From positions 2,234,501 to 2,298,500 of the forward strand of contig OY776123.1 in the NCBI GenBank assembly GCA_963675135.1: a DNA stretch of 64,000 nucleotides, in the 5' to 3' direction. The stretch's first letter is position 1; each line of letters opens with the position of its first letter. A program made the position numbers and the translations under genes. A model generated the notes under the pieces. It worked only from the letters and a program-made list of their open reading frames with translations. It did no database searches and had not been told where the DNA came from. Positions 57,728-64,000 of the stretch are shown piece by piece. Origin of the DNA: Galeopsis tetrahit. Taxonomy: Eukaryota; Streptophyta; Magnoliopsida; Lamiales; Lamiaceae.

Positions 57728-57765
57728 GGACGGAGAACAATTGTTTTTGTTACAATTATCCTATC
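57728..57765 (+). pseudogene. Short B3-intron-like fragment
   Basis: TTTTTGTTACAATTATCCTA followed by TCCC matches the intron of the B3 gene near 6,570-6,600. It is too short to say more than shared ancestry. Confidence 0.4.
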
Positions 57766-57866
57766 CCGATCCAAATTAGTTGGTCTTTTAAGTCAAATAT
57801 GCCAGCGAGGATGTTTGAATACTCCGCTCATAACCGTCATAAACTCCATCCACAAATCCAACGGAT

Positions 57867-57969
57867 ATGAAGGTCGGCGGTGGAGTCGTGTTTGGGTTTC
57901 CACGCGCCGCCGCGTTTTCCGCAGTTCACCGACGAGCCACCTTTCGATGCTATTCATCGTCTTTCTCAA
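57867..57969 (+). pseudogene. Orphan first exon with transit-peptide-like product
   Basis: An ATG in a GC-rich island opens 34 codons, MKVGGGVVFGFPRAAAFSAV continuing into an Arg/Ser-rich HRRATFRCYSSSFS, and runs to a GTACAT donor-like site. The composition (hydroxylated, basic, few acids) fits an organelle-targeting N terminus. No following exon is seen before the G-copy F flank, so it looks like a stranded gene fragment. The parent gene is not recognised. Confidence 0.4.
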
Positions 57970-58199
57970 GTACATATAGCTTTACACATCTCCATTATAT
58001 TTTACTTTTGAGAAATGAGAGAGTTGTGGCTTGGAATTAGTGAGTTGCTTAATTAGTTGTATCCTGGAGGTGTTAATACATTTGTTTTAATTATCATTCT
58101 TCTCTTTGTGGCTCATTTGATATATATATTGTTTGATGACATACTAAATTAATAACAAAAACAATAATATATACTAGCTAATTATAAAGCTGGAAAAAA

Positions 58200-58697
58200 A
58201 CAATGAAATAGGAAAAATGAACACAAATAAGATTAAAGTTTTATAGAATTTGCGTGGTGATGGAATCTGACCCGCAAATATTATTATTCACATAACACGA
58301 CATAAACAATAAAGAGAAAAGAAGAAGAAATACATTAAAATAGATGACTCAACGACATGACGATAACAGAAAACAGATAAACGCGTCATCACAGAGATAG
58401 AGGACAAGACTTGAATTTCTTGATTGTGATATAATTCATTCTTCCATGACACCCTCTCCTCCCATCAAAGAGATAAGTACCTCAGCTGGTTGGAGAAGAT
58501 GCCCGGCTCCTTATCCTCCATACTTCATAGTGATGGTTACTAGGTACGTTTCCACCTGCATAATCAATTAGAGAAAAGAATTAACAGATCGACAATATAC
58601 ATATTATTTTTTGTTATTATTTAGAATTGGGAAAGTATTTAGTGTTAGTTTTTAGAGCTAATTAAGAACAATTAAAAAAAAAGAATATGGATAATAA
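58200..58697 (-). pseudogene. G-family copy F, cut by a Helitron in its intron
   Basis: The poly-A end, exon 2 (with CCAGCTGAGGTAC hairpin variant), acceptor (TATGCAG form) and the first part of the intron match the other copies, and exon 2 still reads KWKRT-stop. At 58,697 the sequence changes to a Helitron 5' terminus, so promoter and exon 1 are gone. Confidence 0.7.
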
Positions 58698-59555
58698 TCT
58701 ATACTAATATAATACACCTACATATTACCTTTTTTAATTTAGGCGGGAAATCATTTGGACCATTGATCATATTTTCATCAATTCATCATAACCGTTCATT
58801 TCTCTTTTTCTTAATTTCGGTAAGTTTGACAATTATTTCTCATTAATATTTTATTTAATTCCTACTTCATATTGACCGTCTATTTTTGTTGATGAATTAT
58901 AGACCTTTGGATCAAATGCATAATTATAGAATCAGTTTTTTTTTGCAGGCTATTTATACCCATCATTGCATTCTTCATTTTCATCATCTCATTTCTCAAT
59001 ATTCTATTCTTATGGAGTTCGAATTATTTTTTTTTAAATTTCAGATTTATTATTCTGAAAGATGTAGATATGCATAATACTTCAAATCGTATTTGAAGAT
59101 TTTTGTATAGTTTTCAAGGACTGTTGTATGTTTTTCTTTGTATCAATGAAAATTTTTGTATAAATTTCAATAATTGTTGAATATTTTTGAGGATTTTCAA
59201 GGATTGTTGTATACTTTTCTTTGTATTCATGAAGATTTAAAGTATTTGAAGATTTTTGTTTCATTGTTTGGAGATCTTAAACTTATTTGAACTCTCCAAT
59301 TGTAATAAATACTGAATTTATTTTGTTATTTCGTTTCGATTAAATTGTTGATTGAGAGGTCCAAACGAAGAGAGTTTAACAACATTTACAATCAAGAAAA
59401 ATATGTTTCAATGATCTTTGAATATTAGACAATGTTCGAATGATCTCTGAGTGCGGAAAAAACAAGAATAAGACATTTATGACATTCGAACTATTTAATC
59501 TTGACAATCTTTACTAACCATTTTTTTATTGTAACTTTTTTTTTTTTACTTTATT
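58698..59555 (+). mobile_element. Helitron 5' end, same family as at 12,811
   Basis: It begins TCTATACTAATATAATACAC after A. It shares the following GGCGGGAA and TGGACC[AG]TTGAT segments and the GAAGATTTTTG-rich stretch with the first Helitron. The 3' end is not found. The extent to the right is unknown, so the end coordinate is only where recognisable Helitron-like sequence fades. Confidence 0.65.
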
Positions 59556-59753
59556 TTGAAATCGGACTCCCAGTACCTGTTCAGAGTTCTTCAAAGCGAT
59601 TTTGAGGCTGATGTCTACACGAGGTTGATCGTTGATGATATTCATGATCTGGCCAACCACGCTAACAACTATTTTGCGAATAGCGCCGCACATTTTGGCA
59701 CCTTCATTGGTTTCGAGAACTTCTGGTCAAATGAGTTGCCTATTGATGATTGA
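59556..59753 (+). CDS. Unidentified ORF, 65 codons, possible captured exon
   Basis: The frame has a protein-like composition and higher GC than its surroundings: SQYLFRVLQSDFEADVYTRL, then NYFANSAAHFGTFIGFENFW and LPIDD. It lies inside or just after a Helitron, so a captured exon or a Helitron-coded segment is plausible. I do not recognise the product, and the start codon may be internal to a longer lost frame. Confidence 0.3.
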   Translation: MKSDSQYLFRVLQSDFEADVYTRLIVDDIHDLANHANNYFANSAAHFGTFIGFENFWSNELPIDD

Positions 59754-60640
59754 AATATATATTTTATTTTGGACTCCAGTTCATAACCGGATCCGAGAAC
59801 ACTTCTCGGTACTCTGGAATTTTTGTTAAGAAAAAAAGAATTAATTTTTGTTAATTTTTGTTCTCGGGATTATTTTTTATCAATCTGGTACTACTGGTAC
59901 CATATGTAAGACTTTAAATCTGATATATTTATATAATAATTACCTTTCCTCGATCAAAAAATAATAATAATACAGTAATAATTTCTATTTTGGACGAACA
60001 ATCAGTCAATTTATGATTGAAATCACTTTATGTTGAAGTTTTATTGTAAGGAAACTCTTATTCATGACAAACATTTATGAAAAAATTGTGAGAATTAAAT
60101 CGAAATTAAATGTAATTTATTTATTTACATGTTTACTCATTTGTCTTTATTATCAATATTATCAATTGACTAAATCAATACTAAATGTATATACCATATT
60201 AATTGGATAATAAATTATGTCAATTTAATTAATAGTCATACCATATTAGAAAATGAACGCAATAAACTGAAAGATTAAATACAAGATTAATATTAAAAAT
60301 TTCTTAAAATAATAAATTATTGTGTGGACTAACATACTTGCATTATTTTCGCCTAATTAATTGTCCTCACTACTTACGCATAATTAGTTGATTCAATTAT
60401 GTAACAATCAACTTAATTAATTGTCATACTTTTTATAAATCTCCAATTTTTATTAATGCAAATATAAATCTCTTCATTATTGGTAAGTAAAGTCAACCAT
60501 AATTAATTGTCACAAATTAAAAAAAACTTTCAAAGATAATATTTTTCTTTTACATATTTATATTAATTAAAAAAAATTGTTTAACATTCATCATACATCC
60601 ATCTATATAAACATAACATTATACAATTAATATGTATAAA
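59754..60640. other. AT-rich stretch, no gene
   Basis: Rich in TAATTAATTGTCA-type words that recur about five times between 60,120 and 60,510. No domain or transposon end is identified. It ends where the minus-strand SIRE-like relative begins. Confidence 0.5.
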
Positions 60641-62186
60641 ATCTGAAAATCTTTCGGGATACACGAGCACGAATTCTCTTCTCTCGCATACACATCGGGT
60701 AATAAACTAAGGATTCAAATCTAACTTCAGACGGGATCTGAGTAGGTGGGGTCCCTAACTCAGCTGTTGCAGTGGCAACTGGCGTCTTGCCTGAAGTAGA
60801 TGGGTTGGGTTCAACATTTTCTGTTGAAGGTAAAGAAGGAGTTTGGATGGTGGTTTCTGGGGGCTGTAATGTGGCTTGGTCAGGTGTGACAACTGTCGAA
60901 GTATCAGTTGTATCTATTATGGGAGTGTTTTGGGGTAGACTGGCTCTAAGCGGTAATGCCGCCAGTACTTGCGAGGTTGAGGGTTGAGGTCTAGGCCTAG
61001 ATCGATGTGATCTAGCCTTGGTTCGAATAGCAGAATGAGAGAGAGAGGAGGAATTGACAAAAATTGAGAAGATGTACCAACCTGAATACTCGACTCGTCT
61101 GGTTGAGTGGGCGAACCAACTCTTACAAGAGTGTACATCTCTGGAACTTGAGCACTCGGCTCCTTATCTTGTTCCGACTCCTCTTCTGTCTGAGTCTTCT
61201 CTGAGTCAGTTGAGCTGGACTCAACTATAGCAGCTGTCTCTGACTCCTTGTCATCGGACTCATCTTCTGAAGAGCTAGATGAGTTGGCATATGGTAGTGC
61301 TTGAGACTCATCTATTTGAACTCGCCTTGGGGCAGCTGACCTTGCAGCGACCTGCTTCCTTTGAGCTTCCGACTTCAGATAGAACTTAAGAGGATGGAAG
61401 GACTTTCCATTACTCCAGTCCGACTTGTTTGGTAGTAACAAGGGGAGTAGAATACTCAACTTGTTGCCATATCCAACCGTATGTGATACTACCCAACTAC
61501 TAGAGTCGGTATCAACACGAACACTCTTCTCGAAATACATCATCCTGTCAGCAATCAACTTGAACCAATTACCTTCAGTGATTCCATCAAAAATAGCAGC
61601 CATCACCCTTGTCTTAGCTTGAGTGACTGCGTCAAAGGAACCAGTGGCACATAGAAGCATCTTGCTTGCTATGTCCAATAACGTGCGATACTTCTCCAAT
61701 AGTTCGGCCTTCTTGACGGTAGGAGCCTTGCCATCTGACTTGAGCTTCATCTTCCTTCCACAAAAGATGCTCAAATATCTCATCTCTTGTCCGGTGGCAT
61801 AGTTTTCCACATCAATCGTTCCGATGGGCAGCTTCAAGTGTCTGAATAACACCTCACGAGTGAGTTCCACTCGACTCGTTCCAATAAATGATTCGATCCT
61901 ATCTCCTCGCCTTGTGGCGTTGGCATAGAACAGCAACACCTCCTCTTCCAAGACGACTTGAGGAAAAGCCTCCAGATATGGCTTCAATCCACACCGTGAA
62001 CACTTGTCGAGGATTTCTTGATTTCCGTCAGTGTGAAGCCCTTTGAAGAACAACGAGGGTTCCACATGCACCTTGTTTTCAGCAATATACCTACCGAGGT
62101 TGTTCAACATACACTTCTTCCGTCAGTGTGAAGCCCTTTGAAGAACAACGAGGGATCAAACCTTGCTTGTATGTTAGTTCTGACAT
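60640..62186 (-). pseudogene. Third ORF of the second SIRE-like element, frameshifted
   Basis: A start at 62,186 (MSELTYKQG) is followed by a stop after a local 37-bp duplication. The domain proper opens at 62,110 (RYIAENKVHVEPSLFFKG, parallel to RWMREKGIFVENSVYFTG in the intact ORF) and runs 397 codons to a stop at 60,917. Near a CT run at 61,031-61,050 the homologous frame shifts: the other frame reads LSHSAIRTKARSHRSRPRPQ, then a Pro/Thr-rich stretch (TPDQATLQPPETTIQTPSLP) and YYPMCMREKRIRARVSRKIF, matching YPICDKEERIRFKLRNALL of the intact ORF. The coiled-coil C-terminal half is missing. Confidence 0.85.
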
Positions 62187-63100
62187 CGAAAAGAGAAACA
62201 ATCGACATATCGAGTGAGTAGAGTAAGAACTTGGGAGGTTATGGTTTTGCAAGAATTTGAGAGCTATAGTAGGAGAGTTATGAGATTGTAAGTCGAGTTG
62301 TGTGGGAAAGGTGAGTTTTGTTAGAACTGAAAAGTGATCCAACGGCCAAGATTGAATTGATTAATCCAACGGTCGAGACCTTTGAAATTCGGTTACGGAA
62401 TCGAGAATATTATGTGATTTGATATTGTAAAATTTGAAATCCGGCTCTACTTAATTAGGACAGGGGAGTGAACTCATCTGACCTAATATAGTTGAGTACG
62501 AACTGGGTGTATACCCCTCATTAAAATGGGAGTGTATAAATCCAATTCTAGGATTTTCAAATTCTAACATTATCTAATTACAATAATACCCTTAATCCGT
62601 TTGAATAGACACTTAACATATTTCAATCAAGAGAAACACTTAGCTTGTCTGTTCGAGTCTATCCAAAACAGACGAGTAGACTTAAGCTTCACAAGACGAG
62701 TTGGCTTAAGTACACAAGACGAGTTCCCCCTTCGCCTGTGCTTGTCTATTCTGAACGTCGAACGACTGTATGTACCTATCTCATCATTTTCAATGTGTAA
62801 TCGTAGGTACAGGTAGAGTAAGATAAATAAGATGAATATCAATCGAGAGCAATGATCAAGGTTTCGAACAAGATGACCTTTAACAAACATAAGAGTCAAC
62901 ATAAGGATATTTAAGAAGTCAAGGATTCCCCCTTAAATGTTTATTCCCTTAGTATTACCCTCAGCTTTACCAGCTTCCTCATCGGGTTGTTTGGTCATCT
63001 AGTCTAGCCTTGTATACCTGTCTGATGTATGAGTAGACGAGTGCTTTGGTCTAGTGATCTTGTCTCTTCTTCTTGATGTACCTGACTGGTTAGTGCATAG
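62187..63100. other. Spacer between pol and third ORF of the second SIRE-like element
   Basis: No long frame. It contains the polypurine-like ATTTAAGGGGGAATC on the minus strand at 62,924-62,938 and repeats of GACGAGT and TCTATTC words near 62,600-62,760, which may correspond to the repeat-rich spacer of the intact element. Confidence 0.7.
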
Positions 63101-64000
63101 CTATAGGCAAGTAGGGTCTAAATCAATTAGCCCTAGACTAATGCATAACTCACGAAATCGTGCCTCAGCTAATGGTTTTGTAAAAATATCAGCTCTTTGA
63201 AAATCAGTATGAATCTTTTCCATGCGAATATCCTTCTTTTCTACATGATCACGTATAAAATGATGCTTCACATCAACATGTTTACAACGTGTGTGCAAAA
63301 CAGGATTTTGTGTAATGGCAATTGCACTATTACTATCACAGAAAATAGGAACATTTGATTCATGTATATTGTAATCACGTAACTGTTGTATGAGCCAGAG
63401 TAGTTGACTACAGCAGCTACCAGCAGCCATGTACTCGGCTTCGGTAGTAGAGGTAGCAACACTAGTCTGCTTTTTAGAAAACCAAGATATGAGTTTTGTG
63501 CCTAGAAATTGACAAGAACCAGAAGTAGATTTCCTATCTATTCTACAGCCTCCAAAGTCTGAGTCTGAATACCCACTTAAGGATAGATCATCATTTGAAG
63601 GATACCATATACCACGATTGATGGTCCCTTTCAAATATTTCAAGATCCTTTTGGTAGTTTCCATGTGACTTTCTTTTGGATTAGCTTGGAATCGAGCACA
63701 AACACCAACAGAGAATGCAATGTCAGGTCTACTAGCAGTTAGATACAGTAAAGAACCAATTAAGCCACGATAATAGGATTGGTCAGCACATTTACCGTTC
63801 TCATCTGGATCCATTCTGTAAGTTGGTTGCATTGGTACACCAGTGGACTTACATGTTTTGATCCCATACTTGTCTAGAAGATTTCTAGTGTACTTCGCCT
63901 GATTTATGAAAATACCTTCTGGAGTTTGTTTTACTTGAAGTCCAAGAAAGTAGTTCATTTCACCCATCATAGACATCTCAAATTTACTTTGCATGAGTGT
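63101..64000 (-). CDS. pol: pol (RT end and RNase H) of the second SIRE-like element, partial
   Basis: The frame enters from beyond the window just after the RT catalytic motif (SKFEMSMMGEMNYFLGLQVK) and continues through the connection to RNase H (GYSDSDFGGCRIDRKSTSG, SWFSKKQTSVATSTTEAEY, DSNSAIAITQNPVLHTR, DIFTKPL) to a stop at 63,101. Protein identity to the plus-strand element is high and there is no stop in the visible 299 codons, so this pol end is open even though the third ORF is broken. Confidence 0.92.
   Translation of the reverse strand, partial: TLMQSKFEMSMMGEMNYFLGLQVKQTPEGIFINQAKYTRNLLDKYGIKTCKSTGVPMQPTYRMDPDENGKCADQSYYRGLIGSLLYLTASRPDIAFSVGVCARFQANPKESHMETTKRILKYLKGTINRGIWYPSNDDLSLSGYSDSDFGGCRIDRKSTSGSCQFLGTKLISWFSKKQTSVATSTTEAEYMAAGSCCSQLLWLIQQLRDYNIHESNVPIFCDSNSAIAITQNPVLHTRCKHVDVKHHFIRDHVEKKDIRMEKIHTDFQRADIFTKPLAEARFRELCISLGLIDLDPTCL

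Larger units (their letters stand above)
60640..64000 (-). mobile_element. Second SIRE-like element, decayed, 3'-truncated and running off the window
   Basis: In minus orientation: the RNase H half of pol (64,000 to 63,101), the polypurine-like tract (62,938-62,924), a spacer, then the third ORF. Order and sequence match the plus-strand element but with much more divergence. The homology stops at about 60,640, in the middle of the third ORF, with no 3' polypurine tract or LTR. Confidence 0.9.

Overview
The window looks like nuclear DNA of a flowering plant, probably a eudicot. It is AT-rich and intron-bearing. It carries a B3-domain gene and is packed with plant transposon classes: SIRE-type Ty1/copia with an extra ORF, other copia and gypsy pieces, Helitrons, MULE, hAT, CACTA, Stowaway MITEs and a tRNA-derived SINE. 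No rRNA, complete tRNA or CRISPR array is seen. I cannot name the species.

Layout. 1-4.9 kb: a weak candidate gene edge, a 356-bp tandem duplication, a hAT element with an 8-bp target duplication (TSD) and a Stowaway MITE. 5.0-6.9 kb: a spliced B3 (REM-like) gene whose intron holds a MITE and a 4 x 145-bp tandem repeat. 6.8-12.8 kb: a block holding a small spliced transcription unit ('G' family) and two copies of a ~1.7-kb repeat unit ('U'). 12.8-16.6 kb: a Helitron 5' end, a Helitron helicase fragment and a decayed copia piece joined to it. 17.0-23.1 kb: a second copy of the 6.8-10 kb block, interrupted by a 3,041-bp MULE-like element with a 10-bp TSD. 23.1-36.5 kb: a complete, very young SIRE-like copia element (13.3 kb) with gag, pol and a 1,050-aa ORF downstream of pol. 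36.7-37.9 kb: a solo copia LTR with a perfect TSD. 39.2-42.5 kb: a minus-strand Helitron remnant with a helicase motif and a captured gene exon. 42.6-50.9 kb: RNase H fragment, G/U fragments, a hAT-like MITE, a gypsy LTR-PBS-gag fragment and a SINE. 51-58.7 kb: another G copy, several U copies, a CACTA end, an orphan transit-peptide-like exon, and a G copy cut by a second Helitron 5' end. 60.6-64.0 kb: a decayed, opposite-strand relative of the SIRE-like element running off the window.

The most unusual item is the G family. Three intact copies (near 9.6, 22.8 and 51.6 kb) each have a TATA box, a conserved leader, a 44-nt coding first exon, a GT-AG intron and a second exon. Each encodes a 19-residue peptide of the form MFQ-(variable)-P[LQ]KWKR[TS]-stop. 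Between copies that are otherwise nearly identical, an 18-nt block in the middle of the peptide differs at half its positions. Three further copies are truncated. I do not recognise this family.

Most boundaries rest on TSDs and on comparison of occupied with empty repeat copies inside the window. No database search was possible, so family names rest on motifs.
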